From Tropicibacter alexandrii (GTDB lineage: Bacteria; Pseudomonadota; Alphaproteobacteria; Rhodobacterales; Rhodobacteraceae), in the NCBI RefSeq assembly GCF_003667315.2, contig NZ_RCTZ02000002.1, positions 186,001-250,000 of the forward strand: DNA of 64,000 nt. The letters run 5' to 3'. Shown here in pieces: positions 44,474-53,759 of the stretch. Within the stretch, counting starts at the first letter, position 1. Each line of letters opens with the position of its first letter. Under the pieces are notes generated by a model that was not told the DNA's origin, did not search any database, and worked only from the letters and a program-made list of their open reading frames with translations. The position numbers and the translations under genes were made by a program.

Positions 44474-45459
44474 GCGAGGCGCGCCAGAATGGCTGCTGCC
44501 TCAGCGGCGCCATCTGGCCCCAGATCGACGGGTGACCGTCGTCGCGGGTGCCGGACCTGGTCGATCAGCCAGTCCGCCGCCGCGTCCTCGCCATCCGGTT
44601 CCAGACCATGCCCCAAAAGCGGCCCCCACTGGCGCACGCGGGCCTGCTGGTCGTCATAGCTGCGCGGGATGGCTGTCAGAAGTGTCGGCGTGTCCGTCCT
44701 GGCCAGTTCCAGCACCGAGTTGTAACCAGCCGTGGAGATCACGATATCGGCGCACCGAAAGACGTCATTCAATCCACTGCCAGGGTCGATCACCCTGTCG
44801 ACCTCGGACAAAGCCTGACCGGCCGCGCGCGGCCCCAAAGCCTGTGTCACGGCCATCGTGACCTGCTTGCGCGCCCGCTCCAGAATGCGCGAGAGCACCG
44901 GATAGAGCCGATCACGCGTGTCCTGGGTGCCCCCTCCGCCCGTCGCAAGAATGACCCCGGCCGATTTGTCCTGCGGACGGCGGCGGCCAGTCTGCCGCAC
45001 GATCCAACCGACCCGCACGACCTCTTTCGCAAAGTCGGCTGGCAGGTCAGGCGCCCAATGGTCGGCGGGGTTCGGAACCAGAACCATGTCCCACGCCGCA
45101 GGTCCCAACGCGAATGATCCAAGTCGGCCGCCAGGCATTTCCCGCAGGATGAGGACTCGCCGCGCGCCGACCTTGGCAAGCCCCGGCACCACCATCATGT
45201 CGGAAACGGCCAGAGTGACGCAGATGCGACGCGCCTCAGTTGCCATATCGTCGCGATCCAGAACGCGGATATTGTCCAATGTCTGCGCTACGTTGGTAGA
45301 CAATCCTTGTACATCGGCGTTGCACAACAAGCTCAGACGGCCGGCAAAGCCTTGGCACCGCAACGCCGAGGCGATGTTTCCCACACGCTGCAGATGCCCC
45401 AGCCCGGACCGCGCAGACGCGAAAAAGCCGATATGGCCGGATGATGCGGCGTCGTTCAC
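44470..45459 (-). CDS. MurG-like glycosyltransferase
   Basis: A 329-residue GT-B enzyme: GHIGFFASARSGLGHLQRVGNIASAL at the N-terminus, GVILATGGGGTQDTRDRLYPVL in the middle, and CADIVISTAGYNSVLELARTDTPTLL as donor-binding region, read in parts. It is related to the glycosyltransferase half of the receiver fusion at 39448-41001 and sits beside its own APH gene. The GTG at 45459, preceded by AAGGA, was chosen over an upstream TTG at 45489. Confidence 0.8.
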   Translation of the reverse strand: MNDAASSGHIGFFASARSGLGHLQRVGNIASALRCQGFAGRLSLLCNADVQGLSTNVAQTLDNIRVLDRDDMATEARRICVTLAVSDMMVVPGLAKVGARRVLILREMPGGRLGSFALGPAAWDMVLVPNPADHWAPDLPADFAKEVVRVGWIVRQTGRRRPQDKSAGVILATGGGGTQDTRDRLYPVLSRILERARKQVTMAVTQALGPRAAGQALSEVDRVIDPGSGLNDVFRCADIVISTAGYNSVLELARTDTPTLLTAIPRSYDDQQARVRQWGPLLGHGLEPDGEDAAADWLIDQVRHPRRRSPVDLGPDGAAEAAAILARLA

Positions 45460-45535
45460 CTTGTTTTGTCCTTGTCTGTGGTCGGACAAGGATTGCCTCG
45501 CAAGGACCGATCAATCGACTGGCTCAAACGCGGTT

Positions 45536-45555
45536 GATGGGGCATATGCCCCATC
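45536..45555. repeat. 20-bp perfect palindrome
   Basis: GATGGGGCATATGCCCCATC is perfectly self-complementary and lies just after the stop of the DUF2892 gene. No T-run follows on either strand. It may end or protect the DUF2892 transcript, or belong to the same kind of dispersed palindrome as the one at 1155-1174. Confidence 0.55.
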
Positions 45556-45561
45556 CCGGGA

Positions 45562-45753
45562 TCAGGGTTTTAGCGGGCAGGTCTTGATTCCAAGGACCGC
45601 ATACAGGGGGCAATAGCCCACGAGCCCGGTCAATAATGGTACAAGACCGATCCAGCCCCAGGCTGTCTGCGGCCCGACAAACACCATCGCCAGCAATCCA
45701 AGCCCGACGATCACGCGCAAGATACGATCCAGGGTTCCTTCATTCTTCGACAT
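45562..45753 (-). CDS. DUF2892 small inner-membrane protein
   Basis: A 63-residue protein with two hydrophobic helices and the family end YCPLYAVLGIKTC. GGAGGA precedes the ATG. Members often sit beside rhodanese or sulfur-related genes, or form the membrane tail of YgaP-type rhodaneses. Here the neighbour is a Crp/Fnr regulator, a common pairing. The function is unknown. Confidence 0.88.
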   Translation of the reverse strand: MSKNEGTLDRILRVIVGLGLLAMVFVGPQTAWGWIGLVPLLTGLVGYCPLYAVLGIKTCPLKP

Positions 45754-45822
45754 GGGATTATCCTCCGATTTGATATCCTGTGCCGAAGATACGCCGGTGG
45801 CGCTGTCTTGACGGTGACAGAG

Positions 45823-46410
45823 TCACCGCATGTCGCTGGAAATCTCCTGAAGGCCACGTTGGTTCAGAACTTGCACGCCGTGAGCATCTTGCCGAACCAG
45901 ACCCCGACGTGCGAATTCTGCCAGTCGGCGACTGACATAGGCTCGGCCAGACGCCGTTTCGGTGGCCAGATCGTTGTGGGTTGCAGTGACGAGACCTGCA
46001 TCGTCGCGCAGGCGCAACAAGGCCTTGGCCAGGCGCGCATCAAAGCTGGTCAGGGCAACGTCTTCGACCAACTGCTGATATTCGGCGAACCGCAATGCTA
46101 CCGAAGCCATGATGCGGTCACGAAAAACGGCATCCTGGGCCATGCGCGTGCGAAATGCGCCTGGCGGCACCAGCTCGCCCTCCAAATCGGTCTCGGCAAT
46201 CCCTTCGGCACCATATGGCGTATCGTTGACCAGACAAGAAAAGGTCTGGAGGCAGACATCCCCCGGTGCGACACGATAGAGCACTACGGTACGGCCGTTT
46301 TGCCCCGTCAAAGTTACTCGAATACTGCCGCGGGCAAGAAGCAGAAACCCCGGGCAATCCTGCCCGGGCTGAAAAAGACGTCTGCCTTTCGGTGCCATGA
46401 AGCTGTGCAT
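45823..46410 (-). CDS. Crp/Fnr-family transcriptional regulator
   Basis: A 195-residue regulator. A cyclic-nucleotide-binding-type beta-roll spans residues about 5-105 (GFLLLARGSIRVTLTGQNGRTVVLYRVAPGDVC, read in parts) and a C-terminal winged helix about 140-190 (HNDLATETASGRAYVSRRLAEFARRGLV). There is no N-terminal Fnr cysteine cluster. Compared with relatives the N-terminus lacks roughly 20-25 residues. The start at 46410 (AAGG nine bases upstream) is the best-supported one. It probably controls the DUF2892 gene downstream. Confidence 0.84.
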   Translation of the reverse strand: MHSFMAPKGRRLFQPGQDCPGFLLLARGSIRVTLTGQNGRTVVLYRVAPGDVCLQTFSCLVNDTPYGAEGIAETDLEGELVPPGAFRTRMAQDAVFRDRIMASVALRFAEYQQLVEDVALTSFDARLAKALLRLRDDAGLVTATHNDLATETASGRAYVSRRLAEFARRGLVRQDAHGVQVLNQRGLQEISSDMR

Positions 46411-46607
46411 GATGGGTTGCCTTCCCGGTCTGGGTCGCCTGAGACAACTGTACAATCATCAGCGGATCAATGGGAAAACATGCGTGATGTCCACAGGCGC
46501 AACTGGGCACATATTGTCCAAAAGGCAAAGCTTTCGGCTTTTGACCTTTAATTGAATGTTAGTGCGCAACAGACCTTCTGAAGGCGTCCTTCTTAAAAGG
46601 TGCTGCA

Positions 46608-48605
46608 ATGTCTGAACGTTCGGTTGCCCGTCAGGTATTCATTGGTGTCCTCGGAATAGGAGGCCTGACACTTGCCGTTCTGGTTCTGGCCGTTGTTCTC
46701 TTGGTTCGGCTTGGGGCGGATACCAAACGCCTTGGTGTCGAACTTGCACCACAGGTCGATGCGGCCATGGAAATCAAGCTGGAAGCCTTGCATGCCCATG
46801 TACTGACCGAAGAGATCATGGGCGGTGACGGAGCTGAGTCGACAGACGACGTTTGGCACCACCTTGAAGCCGCACGCGAATTTGCCATGATATTGCTCGA
46901 AGGCGGCGAAACGCCGGAGGGCGTGTTCTATCCGTCGGATTCGCCCGAGGTGCGTGCCCGCATCACCGAAGCGCTGACCCAGTTCGAAACCGTCTGGACG
47001 CTGACGGAGGAGCGTTTTGCGTCGCTCGCCGATCAGCAGGGCGTCGGTAGCGACGCTGACGAGCGGTTTGATGCGCTCTATGACGCCATCGTTGCCGACC
47101 TGGCCCGGATTGCCCGCGCCCCCGGGCGCGCTGGGGAGATCGACCTGCAAGTGGCTGCCGGAGAAGCACAATACCGATTGGCACACGGGCACCTGATCAC
47201 CGCGGAAATACTCGGCGGTGATTTCGGTGAGGATTTCGCTGAAGTTACCGACAGTTTCAAAGCGGCTGGTTCCGCTCTTGTCGCCTTGAACCATGACGAT
47301 CTGTTCGATGGCATCATCGCACGGATTGATGATCTGTCGTCGCTGGCCGTGACACGATACGAACGCACGTTGGCACGTGCAAAGGCCGCTGCGGAAGGGG
47401 ACGCCACCTATGATGCAGCTTTTGACGCTTTTCTTGAGAAAGCTGACGAGGCTGAAAGCATGGTTCAGTCTTTCATTGCCGCCGAGTTGGCAAGTATGTA
47501 TCGGCTGAGGTGGCTCGGCAGTCTCGTCTTCGCTTTCGCCGCCGTGGTATTATTGGGGCTGTGTGGTGTTGCCTACCGTCTCTTGTCCAAACGCGTCATC
47601 GTGCGCGTCACGGAATTGACGAGCATCATCGAGCGGGTATCTGAGGGCGAGTTCGAGGCGGCCCTGCCTGAATGGACGACCCAGGATGAACTTGGGCGAT
47701 TGAAAGCGGCCATTGTGACGTTTCAGCAGGTCCTGCTTCACCAACAGAAGCTCGAGGAAGAGGCGCGTCAGGCCATGGCGCGCGCAGAAACCCAAGGGGA
47801 AAAGGCGGAAAAAGCGGCGCGCCACAGCGCCGAAGCCAATGCCCATCTGGCGGAAGTAGGTCAGCTGGTCGGGGAGAAATCCGTCCAGTTGATTGAAATA
47901 TCAAGGCAATTGTCGGAACGACGAGAGCAACAGGCAGATCTCTTGCACGACATCGTTCAACTCATAGACGGCGTCAAAGGCTCTGCCATGGACAATACGC
48001 AAGTGGTGCGTGACGCAATTTCCATCGTCAAACAGGCCACAGGCCTGATTCAGGAAGGCAATGATCTTGTGAGCCGCCTCGTGGAAGAGGTGGAGAAGAT
48101 CACGCAAAGCGGGCAGGAGGTGGCAGGCTATGTCACCACGATCGAAGAGATTTCGTTTCAAACGAACCTTCTGGCACTGAACGCTGCCGTCGAAGCCGCG
48201 CGCGCTGGAGAGGCGGGCAAGGGCTTCTCTATCGTCGCCCACGAGGTACGTGATCTTTCTCAGCGCACAGCGGGGCCGGCCTCCAGCATTGCGAATCTCA
48301 TGGCTGCGACCAACACCTACATTCGATCAGGACGGGAGTCGGTGGATAGTGCGAAACGGCAATTTGAGTTGATCTGTACCGCGATTGCGAGCTTGGAAGA
48401 CCATCTGGACAAGGTTGGCCATTCCTCCAACCGCCAAACGGAAGCCGTGCAGCAGGCATCCACAACCGTCGGCGAGTTCAAGAACAGCTTTGCTGGAACT
48501 CGGAAACTCGCCACAAGCTGTCACAAGACCGGACACGATCTTTCGGCTCAGGCTGCAAAGCTGGATCCCGAAAGCAAGGAAACAGAAAAACTAAACGCCG
48601 CTTAG
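46608..48605 (+). CDS. Methyl-accepting chemotaxis protein
   Basis: A 665-residue chemoreceptor. TM1 is at residues about 9-33, followed by a helical periplasmic sensor of about 270 residues, TM2 (about 303-325), HAMP, a long coiled coil, and the conserved hairpin tip (about 512-560: [23 protein letters not shown], then [10 protein letters not shown]), read in parts. The tip binds CheA and CheW. One unusual residue pair is GPASSI where SAEAAKEI-type sequences are common. No other chemotaxis gene is in the window, so it signals to a pathway encoded elsewhere. Confidence 0.93.
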   Translation: MSERSVARQVFIGVLGIGGLTLAVLVLAVVLLVRLGADTKRLGVELAPQVDAAMEIKLEALHAHVLTEEIMGGDGAESTDDVWHHLEAAREFAMILLEGGETPEGVFYPSDSPEVRARITEALTQFETVWTLTEERFASLADQQGVGSDADERFDALYDAIVADLARIARAPGRAGEIDLQVAAGEAQYRLAHGHLITAEILGGDFGEDFAEVTDSFKAAGSALVALNHDDLFDGIIARIDDLSSLAVTRYERTLARAKAAAEGDATYDAAFDAFLEKADEAESMVQSFIAAELASMYRLRWLGSLVFAFAAVVLLGLCGVAYRLLSKRVIVRVTELTSIIERVSEGEFEAALPEWTTQDELGRLKAAIVTFQQVLLHQQKLEEEARQAMARAETQGEKAEKAARHSAEANAHLAEVGQLVGEKSVQLIEISRQLSERREQQADLLHDIVQLIDGVKGSAMDNTQVVRDAISIVKQATGLIQEGNDLVSRLVEEVEKITQSGQEVAGYVTTIEEISFQTNLLALNAAVEAARAGEAGKGFSIVAHEVRDLSQRTAGPASSIANLMAATNTYIRSGRESVDSAKRQFELICTAIASLEDHLDKVGHSSNRQTEAVQQASTTVGEFKNSFAGTRKLATSCHKTGHDLSAQAAKLDPESKETEKLNAA

Positions 48606-48791
48606 ATCCCGGCGAGACAGGCAGTGGACCTCCTTGAGCGTTGGAAGATTCGGACCCGCGCTCCAAACTTGGCAGATTTACGCATTCCTGAAGAACTATC
48701 TCGACAAGGATCGACCAGAGAGCTCAGTCTCGATGGTCCTTTTTTCCATTTGTCAAATGTCCCGCTGCAAAGCGAATTCAAACTCTTCCTG

Positions 48792-49391
48792 CTACCGGTT
48801 GCTCTCGATTCGATCGTCATGAAAACAAATTCTTATTCCCTTTGCTCTTTCAGCATGAAGGACGACTTCTGCGGCGGCACGGGCGTCTTCCCCAGCGTCG
48901 TGGTGGTCAAAGGATAGCCGCAAGTGCCTCTTCAAAGAGGCAAGCCCATGCCCGCCGTTGCCATTAAGTTCCGGCCACGCCCGGCGCGCAACGGTAACGC
49001 TGTTCTGCCAATTCCAGACAGGCTCCTCGCGTCTGAGGGCGGTGCACGCTGCGCGGAAGGCGCTGCGGTCGAAACCTGAATGCTGGTAAACCGTGAAATT
49101 CCCCAAAGGACCTTCGAGCAGGGCCAGCGCGTCCACAAATTTCGGCGCGCCCTTTACGGTCGATTGACTGATCCCATGCAGACCGGTGAAGGCCCATGTC
49201 GAGGTGCATGGATCGACGTAGGTCATCCATGTCTCGATGGAGTTGTCGGGCCGAACGCCGGCCACCCCGATCTGGCAAATGCTGGCGCGGTCATGATTGG
49301 CGGTTTCGACGTCCAGCGCCACGAACCGAAAAGGGCCCGAGGGAAATGCGGTGCCGGTCGCGCTGCTCCGTCTCAGAAAACTCAACACCAT
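48792..49391 (-). CDS. DnaQ-like 3'-5' exonuclease (DEDDh)
   Basis: A 199-residue protein. ExoI motif is FRFVALDVETANHDRASICQIG (Asp and Glu metal ligands), read in parts. ExoII includes FTVYQHSGFDRSAF with the Asp, and ExoIII is HHDAGEDARAAAEVVL (His-x4-Asp). This matches stand-alone epsilon-like exonucleases that trim DNA or RNA ends. The start at 49391 follows AAGGA at good spacing. It is a single-gene unit, not linked to a polymerase gene. Confidence 0.85.
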   Translation of the reverse strand: MVLSFLRRSSATGTAFPSGPFRFVALDVETANHDRASICQIGVAGVRPDNSIETWMTYVDPCTSTWAFTGLHGISQSTVKGAPKFVDALALLEGPLGNFTVYQHSGFDRSAFRAACTALRREEPVWNWQNSVTVARRAWPELNGNGGHGLASLKRHLRLSFDHHDAGEDARAAAEVVLHAERAKGIRICFHDDRIESNR

Positions 49392-49590
49392 GATGTCCTT
49401 TCCCGGTATCACGGCATGCAATAGTCGAGTCGTCGACACGTTTCAAAGGGCGTCTTGACGTCCGGCGAAGGCTCTGGAAACGGTTTGAAATGAGTCCCAT
49501 GATCGAGGGAATGGCCGCATTTGGTCCTGAGCTTCCGGGCCATATCGATCGCGGCTTAAGTCTTGGGCGCAGCGAGCGTTGTCCGTTGGA

Positions 49591-50265
49591 TCACGTGTTG
49601 CCGACAACACCCGGTTTCCTGCGGGACCGCGTCACCTCCTCGGCCGATGGCGTCGGCAGATCGAAATAATCCAGTGTGCCTGCGTAACCGTTCCCGCCCA
49701 TACGTCCCAGTGCGTCGAGTTTTTCGTGATCCGAATAGAAGGTTTGCGGGTCGATGATGTCCTCGCGAATATGCGCACGCACGATCCGCCCGAGAATGAT
49801 TTCCCGTGCCGAACTGACTTCGATTGCCAGATAACGCTCACATTCGAAGGCCACCGGCGCTTCGGCGATGCGCGGGCAGGCGACCCGGTCGCCGGGTGCC
49901 GCGGTCAGCCCCGCCATCTCCAGTTCATCGACCTCCGGCGCAAAGCCTGCGGCGGTGACCGACATGGCCTCGGCATTGGCGCGGTCAACGATATTGACGG
50001 TGAAGCATTCGGTCATGCGGATGTTGTAGGCCGTGTCCTTGAAGCTGCGATCGGGCTTGTTTTCGACGCCCAAGGCAAGGATCGGCGGGTCAGCGGACAG
50101 GCAATTGAAAAAGGAATAGGGCGCGGCATTGACGATTCCGTCGGGTGAAATCGTGGTGACCCACGCAATCGGGCGCGGAACGATGGTGCCGATCATCACC
50201 TTGTAGGCTTCGCGCGCCGTGAGATCGCAAAAATCGAAAGCGTGGTAGTCGGCCTGTGTGGTCAT
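49591..50265 (-). CDS. Flavin reductase-like FMN-binding protein
   Basis: A 224-residue protein of the flavin reductase-like split-barrel family: MIGTIVPRPIAWVTTISPDGIVNAAPYSFFNCLSADPPIL and FTVNIVDRANAEAMSVTAAGF, read in parts. Members supply reduced flavin to a monooxygenase or act as FMN enzymes. No monooxygenase lies in the window. It overlaps the GntR gene by ATGA and is divergent from the importer/deaminase operon, so it probably belongs to that pathway. Confidence 0.87.
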   Translation of the reverse strand: MTTQADYHAFDFCDLTAREAYKVMIGTIVPRPIAWVTTISPDGIVNAAPYSFFNCLSADPPILALGVENKPDRSFKDTAYNIRMTECFTVNIVDRANAEAMSVTAAGFAPEVDELEMAGLTAAPGDRVACPRIAEAPVAFECERYLAIEVSSAREIILGRIVRAHIREDIIDPQTFYSDHEKLDALGRMGGNGYAGTLDYFDLPTPSAEEVTRSRRKPGVVGNT

Positions 50266-50951
50266 GACGCCAACTCCTTGCCGTAGTGTGAGAGAATGGA
50301 TTGGATACTATCTGGCTCGGATGCAAGCTCGGCGCGACCGGCGACTGCGCCCAGATGGTGCTCCATGATCCCGATGGCGCGGGCCGCGTTTCCGGCCCGG
50401 ATCGCTTCGATGATTTGCGAATGTTCATCGACCGCGCAATCCGAGGAATGGCTGCGCGCATAAAGCGACATGATCAGCGAACAGCGCAGCACGACCTCGG
50501 ATACATAACGCGTCAGGACCGGGTTGCCCGTCAGTTCGGCGAGCAGCACGTGGAACTCTCCGGCAAGGCGGATGGAAACGGGTCCATCCTTGCCTTTTAC
50601 CGCCTCTTCCTGCCGCACATGGGCCTGCAAGCGGTCGAACCCGTTGCTTGGCATGCGTTCGCACAACAGGCGAATCACGTCATTTTCCAGACAGCGGCGC
50701 ACTTCGAAGACGTGCTGGGCCTCATCGCGCGAGGGTTCGGCAACAAACGCGCCACGGTTTCGGCGGGTCACCACCAGCCCCTCATGTTCAAGCCGGACGA
50801 GCGCGTGGCGTACAATGGTGCGCGACACGCCGAATTGCTCGCCAACCGTGTCCTCGGGCAGGCGCATGCCGGGTTTCAGGGCCTGTTCGATGATCGCCTT
50901 GCGCAGCAGATCGTGCACGGCGTCCGTCAGCGTGGTCTTGGGTTCACTCAT
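50262..50951 (-). CDS. GntR-family regulator with FCD domain
   Basis: A 229-residue regulator with an N-terminal winged helix (residues about 8-72: RLPEDTVGEQFGVSRTIVRHALVRLEHEGLV, read in parts) and an FCD ligand domain (about 80-205: FEVRRCLENDVIRLL, RLAGEFHVLLAELTGN, VDEHSQIIEAIRAGNAARA). It is divergent from the ABC/deaminase operon, with two matching operator-like sites between. It probably senses the imported compound or a breakdown product. Confidence 0.9.
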   Translation of the reverse strand: MSEPKTTLTDAVHDLLRKAIIEQALKPGMRLPEDTVGEQFGVSRTIVRHALVRLEHEGLVVTRRNRGAFVAEPSRDEAQHVFEVRRCLENDVIRLLCERMPSNGFDRLQAHVRQEEAVKGKDGPVSIRLAGEFHVLLAELTGNPVLTRYVSEVVLRCSLIMSLYARSHSSDCAVDEHSQIIEAIRAGNAARAIGIMEHHLGAVAGRAELASEPDSIQSILSHYGKELAS

Positions 50952-51008
50952 TGTCAGGTCTGCCTATCAATTTCGCACAATTCCTATCGCATACCGTTCT
51001 GATCGTCA

Positions 51009-51071
51009 ATTGGATACAATTTGCTTGATGAGTAATGTGCAATGTGCCACGCAAGATGCATCGTATCCAAT
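51009..51071. promoter_or_regulatory. Pair of GntR-type operators
   Basis: ATTGGATACAAT (51009-51020) is an ATTG/CAAT palindrome. ATCGTATCCAAT (51060-51071) matches its reverse complement at 11 of 12 positions. The two sites are inverted, 51 bases apart, and lie between gntR and the binding-protein gene. A partial third copy, ATTGGATACTAT, starts at 50300 inside the gntR gene. Confidence 0.6.
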
Positions 51072-51115
51072 TTTAGCGATTCTGCAGTGCAATCCACTTG
51101 AAAGAGGATCAGACC

Positions 51116-52693
51116 ATGAAACTACGCCACCTCATACTTGCAACGGCGGCAGTTGCCGCTTTGTCGGGCACCGCTCAGGCGGAAAACGTGCTGAAATGGG
51201 GCGCCAACCGCGATATCGGCTCGCTCGACCCGTATTCCTTCGGGGACAGCTTCACGATCAACGTGCTGAACCACGTCTACGAAGGGCTGGTGCGCTACAA
51301 CAAGGACCTGAAGATCGAGCCGGCTCTGGCGGAAAGCTGGGAAATCCTCGACGACCAGATCACGTGGCGCTTCAGGCTGCGCGAGGGCGTGACCTTTCAC
51401 AATGGCAACCCCTTCACCGCCGAGGATGTGGTCGCCTCTCTGACGCGGGTGAGCGACGAGTCCTCTCCGCTCAAGGGCAACCTGCCTGCCTATGTCAGTT
51501 CCAAGGTGGTGGATGACCTGACCGTCGACATCACGCTGAACGGCACCTATCCGCTGCTGCTCAACGACCTGACCAACATCCATATCTTCGACAAGGAATG
51601 GATGACCGAGAACGATACCCTGATGCCGACCGACGTGGGCGCAGGCACCGAAGGTTACGCCACCTACAATGCCAACGGGACCGGGCCGTTCATCGTCGAA
51701 AGCCGCCAGCCCGATGCGAAGACCGTCTTCGTCGTCAATCCCGACTGGTGGGACGAGCCGCAGCACAATCTCGACAAGATCGAACTGCTGCCGGTGAATT
51801 CGGCTGCGACCCGCGTGGCCGCGCTGTTGTCGGGTGAGATCAGCTTTACCAACGACGCGCCGGTGCAGGACTTGCCGCGCTTGGTCGCGGCGCCGAATGT
51901 CGAGGTTCTCGAAGGCGTCGATCTGCGCACCGTGATGATCGGCTTTCCCTTCCGTGACACCCTGACCACGGGCGAGCCCAACCCGTTCAAGGAAAAGGCC
52001 GTGCGTGAGGCGCTGTACAAGGCGATCGACCTCGACCTGATCCACCAGAGGATCATGCGCGGCAAGTCCCGCATTGCCGGTGCCACGATCGCCCCGCCGA
52101 TCCCCGGCTATGTCGAGGCGCTGGACGAATTGCCGGGCTTCGATCCCGAAGCGTCCAAGGCTCTGTTGACCGAGGCGGGCGTGCCCGAAGGGCTTGAGTT
52201 CGAATTCAACTGCCTCAGTGACGGGCTGGTGAACGAAGAGCAGTTCTGCCAGGCCATCGCCTCGATGTGGAGCCGGATCGGCCTTTCACCCAAGCTCGAC
52301 GTGGCGCCGCGCGCGGTGCAATCGCCGAAGCGGACGAATGCCAATACCGACGTCTACACCTTGGGCTGGGCCACGCTGCCGCTGCTCGACAGCTATTCGC
52401 CACTGTTGCAGATCTTCCACTCCAAGGATGGCAATGCGGGTGTGTTCAACTGGGGTGGCTGGTCCTACCCGGAACTGGATGGGCTGATCGACGCGGCGGG
52501 CAAGGAGCTTGACCTCGACACGCGTCTGTCGCTGCAGACCGAGGCGCTGCAGATCGTCAAGGACGAGATGATCATGATCCCGCTGCACCAGCAGCCCATG
52601 GCCTGGGCGGTGACGGATGACGTGTCCGAAATGCCGCTCTTCCCGGATGCAAAGCCGCGACTGTGGTTCGCACGCATGGGCGACGGTTCCTGA
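51116..52693 (+). CDS. Dipeptide/oligopeptide-type ABC transporter substrate-binding protein
   Basis: A 525-residue SBP family 5 protein with a signal peptide ending SGTAQAE. Typical segments are WGANRDIGSLDPYSF, VYEGLVRYNKDLKIEPALAESWEI and FRLREGVTFHNGNPFTAEDVVASLTR, read in parts. This family imports peptides, nickel, opines, glycosides and many other solutes. The deaminases downstream argue for an N-rich, non-peptide substrate. The ATG at 51116 follows GAAAGAGGA. Confidence 0.92.
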   Translation: MKLRHLILATAAVAALSGTAQAENVLKWGANRDIGSLDPYSFGDSFTINVLNHVYEGLVRYNKDLKIEPALAESWEILDDQITWRFRLREGVTFHNGNPFTAEDVVASLTRVSDESSPLKGNLPAYVSSKVVDDLTVDITLNGTYPLLLNDLTNIHIFDKEWMTENDTLMPTDVGAGTEGYATYNANGTGPFIVESRQPDAKTVFVVNPDWWDEPQHNLDKIELLPVNSAATRVAALLSGEISFTNDAPVQDLPRLVAAPNVEVLEGVDLRTVMIGFPFRDTLTTGEPNPFKEKAVREALYKAIDLDLIHQRIMRGKSRIAGATIAPPIPGYVEALDELPGFDPEASKALLTEAGVPEGLEFEFNCLSDGLVNEEQFCQAIASMWSRIGLSPKLDVAPRAVQSPKRTNANTDVYTLGWATLPLLDSYSPLLQIFHSKDGNAGVFNWGGWSYPELDGLIDAAGKELDLDTRLSLQTEALQIVKDEMIMIPLHQQPMAWAVTDDVSEMPLFPDAKPRLWFARMGDGS

Positions 52694-52762
52694 CCCCCTT
52701 GCCGGACCGCCCTTGCGGGGTGGTCCGGCGCAGACACCTGCCGCTTAATATCGGAGACTGGC

Positions 52763-53746
52763 ATGATCGCCTTCCTTCTCAAACGCACCGCCAATGCGGT
52801 CTTCGTCATGCTGGCGGTGGCGCTTCTGGCCTTCGTGATCTTTCGTTTCTTCGGGGACCCGGTGGAGATGATGGTCAACGAACAGGCCACCCTGCAGGAC
52901 CGCATCGAGTTGCGCGAGCGTCTGGGCCTGAACGACGGTTTCGTCACCCAATATACGCGCTTCGTGACCAACGCCGTGCAGGGCGATTTCGGCATCTCCT
53001 ATCGCAACCAGCAAGACGTTATGGTGCTGATCAAGGAGCGTTTTCCCGCAACCTTCGAGCTGGTTCTGGTCGCAACGGTGATCTCGCTCGTCGTTGGCAT
53101 TCCCGCCGGAGTGATCACGGCGGTCTATCGCGACAGTCGATTGGCCAACATACTGCAATTGGGGTCGATCGTCGGCGTCTCCCTTCCCAGTTTCGTGGTC
53201 GGCATCCTGCTGATCCTCGCCTTCTCGGTCTCTCTGGGCTGGTTACCGGCCTTCGGGCGGGGCGAGACGGTGGATATCGGCTGGTGGTCGACCGGATTGC
53301 TGACGCCTTCGGGCCGCGCCGCGCTGATCTTGCCTGCGATCTCGCTGTCGACGTTCCAAGTCACGCTCGTGATGCGGCTGGTGCGCGCCGAAATGCTTGA
53401 AACCCTGCGTGCCGATTACATCAAATTCGCCCGCGCCCGAGGCGTGCCCGCGCGCCGCGTGCAATGGCGTCACGCGCTGCGCAATTGCCTGATGCCGGTG
53501 ATCACGCTGACGGGAATGCAGATCGGCAACCTGATCGCCTTTGCGCTGGTGACCGAGACGGTCTTTCAATGGCCGGGCATGGGCATGCTGTTCATTCAGG
53601 CGGTGACCTTCGTCGATCTGCCGGTGATGGCCGCCTATCTGCTGATCGTCTCCTTCATCTTCGTCGCCCTGAACACCCTTGTCGACATCACCTATGCCTG
53701 GGTCGACCCACGCCTGCGCGATGACACGGCCCGCGGCGATGGCTGA
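52763..53746 (+). CDS. ABC transporter permease, DppB type
   Basis: A 327-residue permease with the DppB-type N-terminus (MIAFLLKRTANAVFVMLAVALLAFVIFRFFGDP, read in parts) and six helices. The EAA loop is RADYIKFARARGVPARRVQWRHALRNCLMPVITLTGMQIGNL, read in parts. It is the first membrane subunit of the importer. A short spacer containing CGGAGA separates it from the DppC-type gene. Confidence 0.93.
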   Translation: MIAFLLKRTANAVFVMLAVALLAFVIFRFFGDPVEMMVNEQATLQDRIELRERLGLNDGFVTQYTRFVTNAVQGDFGISYRNQQDVMVLIKERFPATFELVLVATVISLVVGIPAGVITAVYRDSRLANILQLGSIVGVSLPSFVVGILLILAFSVSLGWLPAFGRGETVDIGWWSTGLLTPSGRAALILPAISLSTFQVTLVMRLVRAEMLETLRADYIKFARARGVPARRVQWRHALRNCLMPVITLTGMQIGNLIAFALVTETVFQWPGMGMLFIQAVTFVDLPVMAAYLLIVSFIFVALNTLVDITYAWVDPRLRDDTARGDG

Positions 53747-53759
53747 ACCGGAGACCGAT

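Noticed and set aside
45754-45822. Fnr/Crp box in front of the DUF2892 gene
   Set aside because: Only a half-site TTGAT is present; the matching ATCAA arm at the correct spacing is missing.
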